Shown: positions 8,538 to 15,231 of the stretch, in pieces
How the letters are laid out: each line of letters begins with the position of its first letter
Numbering within the stretch: the stretch's first letter is position 1
DNA from: Kribbella monticola
GTDB lineage: Bacteria; Actinomycetota; Actinomycetes; Propionibacteriales; Kribbellaceae
Direction: 5' to 3'
DNA length: 64,000 nt
NCBI RefSeq assembly: GCF_003261635.1
Contig: NZ_QFXK01000035.1
Span: 496,001-560,000, forward strand
Notes under the pieces: model-generated
Seen by the model: only the letters and a program-made list of their open reading frames with translations
What the model was told of the DNA's origin: nothing
The model's database searches: none
Program-made: the position numbers and the translations under genes

Positions 8538-8735
8538 ATGTCCCTACTGCTGACCAGACTGTTGCTCACCTGGGCGATGAAGCCGAGACCGGCCGCCCGG
8601 GAGCGCGGCGACGTGCCGGGCTGGGTGCTGATCACCGTGATGACAGCCGGCCTGGTCGTCACGATCTGGGCCTTCGCGGCCGATCAGCTCCAGGCCATCC
8701 TCGAGAAGGCGCTGAACTCCGTCACCAACAAGTGA
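8538..8735 (+). CDS. Small Flp-pilin-like membrane peptide
   Basis: A 65-residue peptide with a basic N-terminal 24 residues, the stretch ERGDVPGWVLIT, one hydrophobic helix (about 29-46) and an amphipathic tail. GAGGAG precedes the ATG. The layout resembles class III (type IV) prepilins, where a short basic leader is cut after Gly before a hydrophobic stretch. However, the usual glutamate/tyrosine five residues into the mature protein is not obvious. Position between tadC and tadE genes supports a pilin-like role. No prepilin peptidase gene is present in the window. Confidence 0.75.
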   Translation: MSLLLTRLLLTWAMKPRPAARERGDVPGWVLITVMTAGLVVTIWAFAADQLQAILEKALNSVTNK

Positions 8736-9163
8736 TCCCGTCGCGCTCACCGATCGGCCGGGCTCGTGGCTTGTCGGCCCGAGGCCGGCGGTACGAGCGC
8801 GGCTCGGCGGTGGTCGACTTCGTGATGGTGTCGACGCTGGTGGTTCCGTTGTTCCTCGGGATCCTGCAGGTCGGGCTGTTCCTGTACGTGCGGAACACGG
8901 TGACCGCCGCGGCGTCCGAAGGTGCCCACTATGCGGCAGTCCTGAACCGCGAGCCCGCCGACGGTGAAGCCCGTACCCGCGAACTGGTGGACGGCGTCGT
9001 ACGCAACGAACTGATCGACTCGGTCACCGCCGAAGCGGTCGACGTGGACGGTCAGCCCGGGGTCGTCGTCGTGGTCGAGGCCCACATGCCACCCCTCGGC
9101 CTGTGGGGCCCCGGCATCACCTTCCACGCCGAAGGCCACGCCATCAAGGAAACCGGCCAATGA
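8732..9163 (+). CDS. TadE-like pseudopilin
   Basis: A 143-residue protein whose signature ERGSAVVDFVMVSTLVVPLF begins near residue 20. This is the conserved TadE start: a charged leader, then a membrane segment with an acidic residue. It is followed by an outer alpha/beta domain. The GTG at 8732 overlaps the stop of the pilin-like peptide by four bases (GTGA). TadE proteins are minor pseudopilins needed for Tad fibre assembly. The next gene is a second TadE-like protein, again with four-base overlap. Confidence 0.88.
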   Translation: MIPSRSPIGRARGLSARGRRYERGSAVVDFVMVSTLVVPLFLGILQVGLFLYVRNTVTAAASEGAHYAAVLNREPADGEARTRELVDGVVRNELIDSVTAEAVDVDGQPGVVVVVEAHMPPLGLWGPGITFHAEGHAIKETGQ

Positions 9164-9885
9164 ACAATGCCAACCGCCAGGTGCCGCTCTCGAAGGTGTG
9201 CCACGTGCCAGCCGAGGCGCGGGCCGGAGGAGGCGGGACGGGCACACCCGATCTGGCCTCCGTGGTTCGCCCGCGGGGCGGAGTGGGTGGGGAGGGAGTA
9301 CCCGATCTGGCCTCGGCCTCGGTGGTTCGCCCGCTGGGCGGGGTGGGTGGGAGCGGAGGACCGGGCCCGTTCGCGGAGGCGCGCCCGTTGGGTGGAGTGG
9401 GTGGGGAGGGCGGACCGGGCGCGGTCGCGGGTGTGCGGCGTGGGTGGCGGGGGGAGCGGGGTAGTGCTGTGGTGGAGTTTTCCTGGTTGGCGTTGTTGTT
9501 GATGGTGCCGTTGGTTTATCTGATGCTCGGCGTGTTCGATGTCCAGCGGGCGTCGTACGGGGCGACTGCTGCTACCCGGGCGGCCGCGCGGGCGTTCATC
9601 ATCGTTCCGGCGGGGCTGTCCGAGGACGAGGCTCGGTCGCGGGCGTACGAGGCGGCGCGGTTGGCGATGAAGGACCAAGGTATCGAGCTGAGCTCCGATC
9701 AGTTGCGGATCACCTGCAACCCCGCCTGCCTCGAGCCCGGTTCGACCGTCACCGTCGAGCTCGACACCGAGATGCCGCTCCCGCTCATCCCCGACGCGCT
9801 CGGCGGCGAGCGACCCGCGGTCCGCATCAGCTCCGTCCACACCGAGCCCTACGGCGACTACCGCGAAGCCAAGGGCACCCGATGA
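9160..9885 (+). CDS. TadE-like pseudopilin with Gly-rich repeat insertion in its leader
   Basis: A 241-residue TadE-like protein. The conserved RGSAVVEFSWLALLLMVPLV segment starts only near residue 99. Before it lies a Gly/Pro/Arg-rich leader of about 95 residues built from imperfect repeats (V(V)RPxGGVGGxGxPD). The ATG at 9160 overlaps the previous stop by four bases, which supports the long form. A later start (for example GTG near 9431) would give a normal-length TadE. The C-terminal part carries the usual outer domain with two cysteines (CNPAC). It ends in a four-base overlap with the TadG-like gene. Confidence 0.8.
   Translation: MNNANRQVPLSKVCHVPAEARAGGGGTGTPDLASVVRPRGGVGGEGVPDLASASVVRPLGGVGGSGGPGPFAEARPLGGVGGEGGPGAVAGVRRGWRGERGSAVVEFSWLALLLMVPLVYLMLGVFDVQRASYGATAATRAAARAFIIVPAGLSEDEARSRAYEAARLAMKDQGIELSSDQLRITCNPACLEPGSTVTVELDTEMPLPLIPDALGGERPAVRISSVHTEPYGDYREAKGTR
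9241..9411 (+). repeat. In-frame GC-rich imperfect tandem repeat inside TadE-like gene
   Basis: The sequence GAGTGGGTGG or GGGTGGGTGG recurs at 9281, 9341 and 9395, spaced 60 and 54 bp, with similar flanks (CGATCTGGCCTC and GTGGTTCGCCCG in the first two copies). All spacings are multiples of three, so copy-number change keeps the reading frame. Confidence 0.75.
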
Positions 9886-10376
9886 TTCCCCGCCACCGCC
9901 ACCGCCACCACCGCATCCGCAACTGCGACCGTCGCGAACTCGGGCCGAGCGGGCGCGGAAGAGATGAGCGGGGGCAGATGACGGTGTTGATTATTGGGTT
10001 TGCGGCGGTGGTGTTGATGGTGATCGTGGTGGTGACGGATATCTCGAAGGTGTTTCTGGTGCGGCGCGATCTGGATGCGACGGCTGATGGTGCGGTGCTG
10101 GCGGCGGCGAACGGGCTGGCGGCGATCTACGCACAGGGTGGTTCCGGCGAGAACGCGCAGCTCGACCCGGACGAAGCGCGCCGGCTGACCGCGGAGTACC
10201 TGGATTCTGTTGGCGCGAGCAACAGATTCGACGGCCTCGACTGGACGGCCGACGTCACCGGTACGACGGTGACCGTCCACCTCTCCTCAGCGGTCGACCT
10301 GCCGTTCGCACCACCCGGCTGGCAAGGGACCGCCGACATCGGCTCGGACGCGGCGGCCGTCGTACCAATTCGTTGA
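9882..10376 (+). CDS. TadG-like pilus assembly protein
   Basis: A 164-residue protein: His/Arg-rich leader, then the TadG/TadE-like start RGQMTVLIIGFAAVVLMVIVV (about 31-51) and RRDLDATADGAVLAAANG, which is typical of putative Flp assembly proteins in actinobacteria. The start overlaps the preceding gene by four bases. It lacks the large von Willebrand-type domain of classical TadG, so it belongs to the short actinobacterial form. It is the last gene of the operon; a tandem repeat with small hairpins follows its stop. Confidence 0.82.
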   Translation: MIPRHRHRHHRIRNCDRRELGPSGRGRDERGQMTVLIIGFAAVVLMVIVVVTDISKVFLVRRDLDATADGAVLAAANGLAAIYAQGGSGENAQLDPDEARRLTAEYLDSVGASNRFDGLDWTADVTGTTVTVHLSSAVDLPFAPPGWQGTADIGSDAAAVVPIR

Positions 10377-10383
10377 TAATGGC

Positions 10384-10529
10384 AACAGCATCAGGGCACG
10401 CGGCGCCTGGGAGTGCGGCGCGCACGAGCAGATGAACAGCATCAGGGCACGCGGCGCCTGGGAGTGCGGCGCGCACGAGCAGATGGCAACAGCATCAGGG
10501 CACGCGGCGCCTGGGAGTGCGGCGCGCAC
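10384..10529. repeat. Three-copy tandem repeat with hairpin units
   Basis: Near-identical units begin at 10384, 10435 and 10488 (periods 51 and 53 bp). Each contains AACAGCATCAGGGCACGCGG and, downstream, the hairpin GTGCG-gcg-CGCAC. The array fills the space between the convergent tad operon and the methionine aminopeptidase gene, so it may act as a bidirectional terminator or be a mobile-type intergenic repeat. It is not in frame with either gene. Confidence 0.85.
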
Positions 10530-10566
10530 CAGTAGGTTGTGCGCAAGGCGTTCAGGGGTGAGCTGG

Positions 10567-11346
10567 TCAAGCCGCTTGGGTGGGGAGCGTGATGATCTCG
10601 GCGCCGTTGTCGGTGATGGCGATTGTGTGTTCGCTGTGGGCGGTGCGGCAGCCGGTTGCGCTGCGGAGCGTCCAGCCGTCGGCATCGGTGACGAGCTTGT
10701 CGGTGTCTTCCATCACCCACGGCTCGAGCGCGAGCAGTAGCCCAGGGCGGAGTTTGTAGCCGCGGCCCGGCTGACCGGTGTTCGCGACATGCGGGTCCTG
10801 GTGCATCGTCGAGCCGATCCCATGGCCGCCGAACTCGGTGTTGATGGAATAGCCCGCCGCGCTCAGGACCGAGCCGATGGCATGGGAGATGTCCCCGATA
10901 CGCGCACCCGGGCCGGCAGCGGCGATCCCCGCGCGCAGAGCACGCTCAGTCGCGTCGATCAGCGCGACGCTCTCCGCGGGCTTGGAATCGCCCACGATGA
11001 AGCTGATCGCCGAGTCGGCGGCGACTCCACCTTTCAGTACGGTGAGGTCGAGCGTCAGCAGGTCGCCGTCGGCCAGCGAGTAGTCGAACGGCAGCCCGTG
11101 CAGCACGGCGTCGTTGACGGACGTGCAGATGTAGTGGCCGAACGGCCCACGCCCGAACGACGGCTCGTAGTCGACGTAGCACGACTGCGCGCCGGCCTCG
11201 GCGATCATGGTCTGGGTCCATCGGTCGATGTCCAGCAGATTCGTGCCGACCGTGCAGCGGCTCCTCACCGTCTGCAGGATGTCGGCGACCAGTGCGCCGG
11301 TCACTTTTGCTCGGGCCAGCTCGGCAGGGTTCAGGATCTCGATCAT
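10567..11346 (-). CDS. map: Type I methionine aminopeptidase
   Basis: A 259-residue cytosolic metallopeptidase that removes the N-terminal methionine from new proteins. The pita-bread fold ligands are visible: Asp residues in LLTLDLTVLKGGVAADSA, His in FGGHGIGSTMH, Glu in ALEPWV and Glu in HSEHTIAIT. The ATG at 11346 was chosen for its AGAAGG ribosome site; an upstream in-frame ATG at 11379 would overlap the divergent operator region. It is divergent from a small XRE regulator, with a palindrome between them, which suggests control by that regulator. It may be a second MetAP, because house-keeping map usually lies near ribosomal genes. Confidence 0.92.
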   Translation of the reverse strand: MIEILNPAELARAKVTGALVADILQTVRSRCTVGTNLLDIDRWTQTMIAEAGAQSCYVDYEPSFGRGPFGHYICTSVNDAVLHGLPFDYSLADGDLLTLDLTVLKGGVAADSAISFIVGDSKPAESVALIDATERALRAGIAAAGPGARIGDISHAIGSVLSAAGYSINTEFGGHGIGSTMHQDPHVANTGQPGRGYKLRPGLLLALEPWVMEDTDKLVTDADGWTLRSATGCRTAHSEHTIAITDNGAEIITLPTQAA

Positions 11347-11395
11347 GCTTGCCTTCTCAGCCCTCTCAGGATTCTTCATGCGGCGCCAATAACTA

Positions 11396-11417
11396 TACCG
11401 GCCATACTATGCCGGTA
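11396..11417. promoter_or_regulatory. Palindromic operator between map and XRE gene
   Basis: TACCGGC (11396-11402) and GCCGGTA (11411-11417) form a perfect 7-bp inverted repeat with an 8-bp spacer, CATACTAT. The spacer supplies a likely -10 element (TACTAT, 11406-11411) for the rightward gene, whose ATG at 11423 would then be nearly leaderless. Binding here would block both divergent promoters. Confidence 0.65.
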
Positions 11418-11422
11418 CTAGA

Positions 11423-11725
11423 ATGGGTTCCATGGTCAGATTGCCGCTCACTCCCGCGGACGTCGAGCGCGGGCAGCGCCTCGGCGCACTCCTGCGCCGC
11501 GCCAGGGGCGAGCGCTCGATGCTGGAGACCGCGCTCGATGCCCGGGTCTCCCCGGAGACGCTCCGCAAGATCGAGACCGGCCGGGTGGCCACCCCCGCCT
11601 TCCCGACCATCGCGGCGATCGCCGATGTCCTCGGTCTCTCCCTCGACGAGGTGTGGGCCGAGATCAACCGCCCCGAGCCCGGCGCCGAACCGACCGGCCG
11701 CACCCGCACGCGATTGGCCTCTTGA
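11423..11725 (+). CDS. XRE family helix-turn-helix regulator
   Basis: A 100-residue protein with a Cro/C1-type helix-turn-helix across about residues 15-75 (RLGALLRRARGERSML, SPETLRKIETGRVATPAFPTIAAIADVLGLSLDEVW). The tail is short and contains no obvious sensor domain. The first ATG, at 11423, lies only about 12 bp after a TACTAT -10 element, so the mRNA may be leaderless; a second ATG lies at 11432. It is divergent from a methionine aminopeptidase with a shared palindrome, so autoregulation plus control of map is the simplest model. Confidence 0.85.
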   Translation: MGSMVRLPLTPADVERGQRLGALLRRARGERSMLETALDARVSPETLRKIETGRVATPAFPTIAAIADVLGLSLDEVWAEINRPEPGAEPTGRTRTRLAS

Positions 11726-11798
11726 TTTCCGTACGCCGAGGAGCCTGGCGCAGCGCTGATTCCCGGCCGGACCGGTTCAACGGGTACGCTGCTTGGTT

Positions 11799-12920
11799 GT
11801 GGCTGGACCTGATTTCGACGCTGACCTGAAGGCACTCGACGCGACCCTGACGTCCATCGAGAAAGTTCTCGACGTCCCGGCGATGAAGCGCGACATCGCC
11901 GACCTCGGCGAGCAGGTCGCGGCGCCGGACCTGTGGAACGACCAGGCCAACGCGCAGAAGGTGACGTCCCGGCTGTCCCGGCTGGAGGCCGACCTCGAGC
12001 GGCTGACCGGTCTGCGCAGCCGCGTCGACGACCTCGGCATCATGATCGAGCTGGCCCGCGACGAGAACGACAGCGACGCGCTGGCCGAGGCCGAGCGCGA
12101 GATCGCCTCGCTGACCAAGTCGATCCAGTCGCTCGAGGTCCGCACCCTGCTGTCCGGCGAGTACGACGAACGCGAGGCACTGGTCACGATCCGCTCCGGC
12201 GCCGGTGGTGTCGACGCGGCGGACTTCGCCGAGATGCTGCAGCGGATGTACCTGCGCTGGGCCGAACGGCACGGCTACCCGACCGAGGTCTACGACACGT
12301 CGTACGCCGAAGAGGCCGGGCTGAAGTCGACCACCTTCGGCGTCAAGGCGCCGTACGCGTACGGCACGCTGAGCATCGAGTCGGGGACGCACCGGCTGGT
12401 CCGGATCTCGCCGTTCGACAACCAGGGCCGCCGGCAGACCTCGTTCGCCGCGGTCGAGGTGGTCCCGGTGCTGGAGCAGACCGACGAGATCGACGTACCG
12501 GAAGAAGAGCTGCGGATCGACGTCTACCGGTCGTCCGGGCCGGGTGGGCAGAGCGTCAACACCACCGACTCCGCCGTACGAATCACCCACATCCCGACCG
12601 GCACCGTGGTCTCCTGCCAGAACGAGAAGTCGCAGCTGCAGAACAAGGCCAGCGCGATGGTGATCCTGAAAGCCAAGCTGCTCGCGCTGAAGAAGGCCGA
12701 GGAGCGCGCTCAGATCGACGCGCTGCGCGGCGACGTACAGGGCTCGTGGGGCGACCAGATGCGCTCGTACGTGCTGCACCCGTACCAGATGGTCAAGGAC
12801 CTGCGGACGCTGTACGAGTCGGGTAACACCAGTGGCGTGTTCGACGGTGAGATCGACGAGTTCATCGAGGCGGGGATCCGCTGGCGCCGTACCGGCCAGC
12901 AGGCCGCCGACCAGAACTAG
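11799..12920 (+). CDS. prfB: Peptide chain release factor 2
   Basis: A 373-residue class I release factor that reads UAA and UGA stops and triggers peptide release. The tripeptide SPF, the RF2 stop-recognition motif, is at about 204-206. The GGQ peptidyl-transferase-centre loop is at about 249-251 within SSGPGGQSVNTTDSAVRITH. The GTG at 11799 follows a TACGCT -10-like element (11784-11789) closely, so translation is probably leaderless; an in-frame TTG is at 11793. There is no internal UGA frameshift site of the E. coli type. In many actinobacteria prfB lies next to ftsE; here about 20 kb separate them. Confidence 0.96.
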   Translation: MAGPDFDADLKALDATLTSIEKVLDVPAMKRDIADLGEQVAAPDLWNDQANAQKVTSRLSRLEADLERLTGLRSRVDDLGIMIELARDENDSDALAEAEREIASLTKSIQSLEVRTLLSGEYDEREALVTIRSGAGGVDAADFAEMLQRMYLRWAERHGYPTEVYDTSYAEEAGLKSTTFGVKAPYAYGTLSIESGTHRLVRISPFDNQGRRQTSFAAVEVVPVLEQTDEIDVPEEELRIDVYRSSGPGGQSVNTTDSAVRITHIPTGTVVSCQNEKSQLQNKASAMVILKAKLLALKKAEERAQIDALRGDVQGSWGDQMRSYVLHPYQMVKDLRTLYESGNTSGVFDGEIDEFIEAGIRWRRTGQQAADQN

Positions 12921-12924
12921 CCCA

Positions 12925-13704
12925 GTGCAGCTGGCCGACCTGCGAGCGGACTGCGGTAACTGCCACGGTCTGTGTTGTGTCGCGTTGACGTTCGCGAAGT
13001 CGGCTGACTTCGCGATCGACAAGGACGCGGGCGAGCCGTGCCCGAACCTGCAGCAGGACTTCCGCTGCGGGATCCACGAGAAGCTGCGGCCGAGCGGCTT
13101 CCAGGGCTGCACTGTGTACGACTGCTTCGGCGCCGGCCAGAAGGTGTCGCGGCTGGCGGGGCCGAGTTGGCGCGAGCAGCCGGGACAGAAGATGTTCGAG
13201 GCATTGCCGATCATGCGGCAGTTGCACGAGCTGCTGTGGTACCTGACCGAGGCGCTGCAGTTGGAGCAGACACGTCCGCTTCACCAGCAACTGCAGGAGC
13301 TCCGGGACCACGTCGAGGAACTCACGCTGCAGGACCTGGCGACGGTCGACCTCGCGGCCGAACGGCACAAGGTCAACGAGCTCTTGCTGGAGACCAGCAA
13401 GCTCGTCCGGGGAAAACAACCCAAGAAGAAGGAACGCCGCGGAGCTGACCTGTTCGGGGCCAGACTCCGCGGCGCGGACCTGCGCGCTGCCAACCTGCGG
13501 GGTGCCTACCTGATCGCGGCCGATCTGCGAGAGGCCGACCTCCGCCAGGCCGACCTGATCGGCGCTGACCTCCGCGACGCCGACCTGCGCGGTGCCGACC
13601 TCACCGGCGCCCTCTTCCTCACCCAGTCCCAGGTCAACGCCGCTCGTGGTGACGCCGCGACGAGACTGCCTTCTGCTGTACTGCGCCCAACCCACTGGGC
13701 TTAG
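12925..13704 (+). CDS. Cys-cluster plus pentapeptide-repeat protein
   Basis: A 259-residue protein starting at a GTG only 4 bp after prfB. The N-terminal part (about 1-75) carries eight or more cysteines, including CGNCHGLCC and FRCGIHEKL, resembling the metal-chelating YkgJ-type cluster. The middle (about 85-160) is rich in Leu/Glu and is probably helical or coiled coil. The C-terminal part (about 168-235) has at least 13 A(D/N)Lxx pentapeptide units, predicted to form a right-handed quadrilateral beta helix. The function is unknown; the pentapeptide fold can mimic DNA, and the Cys cluster suggests metal binding. It overlaps the convergent MFS gene by four bases at the stops. Confidence 0.85.
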   Translation: MQLADLRADCGNCHGLCCVALTFAKSADFAIDKDAGEPCPNLQQDFRCGIHEKLRPSGFQGCTVYDCFGAGQKVSRLAGPSWREQPGQKMFEALPIMRQLHELLWYLTEALQLEQTRPLHQQLQELRDHVEELTLQDLATVDLAAERHKVNELLLETSKLVRGKQPKKKERRGADLFGARLRGADLRAANLRGAYLIAADLREADLRQADLIGADLRDADLRGADLTGALFLTQSQVNAARGDAATRLPSAVLRPTHWA

Positions 13705-15119
13705 CGCAGCTTGTGGGTGACCGGCGTCATCAGAAGAGAGATGGCCGTGATCGCCAGCGCTACTGCGGCGAGTGCGCCGCCCTGGCCCCAGGACGTTCCG
13801 GCAAGCGACAAGTACGCAGTACCGACTGTTGCTGCTCCTAGTGCGAGGCAGGTCTGCTGGCTCGTGAGCAGGATGCCGCTGCCGAGTCCTGCTTGTGCCG
13901 GTGGCACCTGGCCGACGACTACGCCGATCAGAGGAACCATCACTAGGCCGCTGCCGAAGCCTGCGATCAGCATGGGGATCGCCAGCGTCCACGGAGTCAC
14001 GTCTGGCCAGACAGTGAGCGCTACGACGGCCAGTACGGCGTACCCGACCGACTGCACGATCCAGCCGCGCAGGATGAGGCCGGCGCCGTACCGCTGCTGC
14101 AGGCGAGGTCCGTAGATCGAGGTGATCAGGAACCCGACTGCCATCGGAAGCAGGCTCATTCCGCCTTCCAGAGGAGACATCCCCGCTTCGCCTTGAGTAG
14201 CCAGCGCGAACACGAACATGAACCCGCCGAAGGTGGTGAAGAACCCGACGGCCAGCAGCAGACCGATCCGCATCGGACGCAACCGAAGTACGGTCGGCGG
14301 GATCAGCGGGGCCAGGCCGGCCTTCTCGGACTTGTGCTGGTGCACACCGAGCACTGCTAAAGCAGGGATGGTCGCTGCGAGCGACACCCAGGTCCAGAGC
14401 GGCCAGCCGAGCGGGCGGCCCTCGGTGAGCGGCAGCAGTAGCAGTACGAGGGTGAGAGCAAGCAGGCCGGCGCCGACGAGGTCGACCCGTTGCGCCTTGG
14501 CCGCACGCGTCTCGGGCAGCAGCTTGACCGCCGCAGCCAACGCGAGCAGACCAACCGGCACGTTGACGAGGAACACGGAACGCCAGCCGAGATCGAAGAC
14601 GTTGGCCTCGATCAGTACGCCGCCCAGGATCTGGCCGAGCGCGGCGGCAGCACCACCGGCTACCCCGAACATCGCCATCGCACGGGCGCGGTGCTCGCCG
14701 GTGAGCAGGCTGCTGATCGACGCCAGCACCTGCGGAGTCATCGCCGCGGCGGCGGCTCCTTGGACGACACGAGCCGCCAGCAGTACGCCGATGGTCGGTG
14801 CGATTGCGCAGATCAGCGAGAGCACGGTGAAGCCGGTCAGGCCGATCATGAACAGCCGCTTGCGGCCGAAGCCGTCGCCGAGGCGGCCGCCGACGACGAG
14901 CAGGGTGGCGTTGGCGATGCCGTAGCTGCCGACGACCAACTGGAGTTCGCCCGAGGTCGCGTGCAGGTCGGACCCGATCGCGGGCAGGGCGACGTTGATG
15001 ATGAAGAAGGAGAGCATCGGCAGGAAGGCGCCGAAGAGCAGCGTGGTCAGCGCCACCGGCCGCAGCGGTGACACGGCACGCGACTCGGCGCCGCGGACGG
15101 AGAGAACCTGGTCTGTCAT
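13701..15119 (-). CDS. MFS transporter, DHA2-like drug efflux family
   Basis: A 472-residue integral membrane protein, predicted to export drugs or toxic metabolites by proton antiport. Motif A appears as GGRLGDGFGRKRLF, and the motif-C-like segment contains LGQILGGVLIEANVFDLGWRSVF, typical of 14-helix DHA2 pumps. The ATG at 15119 was chosen because the transporter fold begins soon after it; further upstream the frame reads only through the antisense of a repeat. It is divergent from an MmyB-type regulator, with operator-like repeats between, the common arrangement of an inducible efflux pump. Confidence 0.9.
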   Translation of the reverse strand: MTDQVLSVRGAESRAVSPLRPVALTTLLFGAFLPMLSFFIINVALPAIGSDLHATSGELQLVVGSYGIANATLLVVGGRLGDGFGRKRLFMIGLTGFTVLSLICAIAPTIGVLLAARVVQGAAAAAMTPQVLASISSLLTGEHRARAMAMFGVAGGAAAALGQILGGVLIEANVFDLGWRSVFLVNVPVGLLALAAAVKLLPETRAAKAQRVDLVGAGLLALTLVLLLLPLTEGRPLGWPLWTWVSLAATIPALAVLGVHQHKSEKAGLAPLIPPTVLRLRPMRIGLLLAVGFFTTFGGFMFVFALATQGEAGMSPLEGGMSLLPMAVGFLITSIYGPRLQQRYGAGLILRGWIVQSVGYAVLAVVALTVWPDVTPWTLAIPMLIAGFGSGLVMVPLIGVVVGQVPPAQAGLGSGILLTSQQTCLALGAATVGTAYLSLAGTSWGQGGALAAVALAITAISLLMTPVTHKLR

Positions 15120-15121
15120 GG

Positions 15122-15197
15122 AACCAGCCTGCGGCCGAACCGAGCCTGGTGGTGAGAGCCTGGTTATCCTGGTATTGCCAGCACCCGGAACCAGGCT
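15122..15197. promoter_or_regulatory. Operator-like repeats between MFS pump and MmyB-type regulator
   Basis: Four related boxes occur in this divergent promoter: AACCAGCCT at 15122, AGCCTGGTG at 15143, AGCCTGGTT at 15157 and AACCAGGCT at 15189. The last two form a perfect 9-bp inverted repeat (spacer 23 bp). A TATCCT -10-like element for the rightward gene sits between them. The pattern fits binding by the divergent regulator. Confidence 0.6.
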
Positions 15198-15231
15198 GGG
15201 AATCGCGGCCGCCGACCTGCACGATGGAGAG

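Noticed and set aside
10384..10529. CRISPR array
   Set aside because: Only three units, the spacers are not unique (the whole 51-53 bp unit repeats), and no cas genes are nearby.
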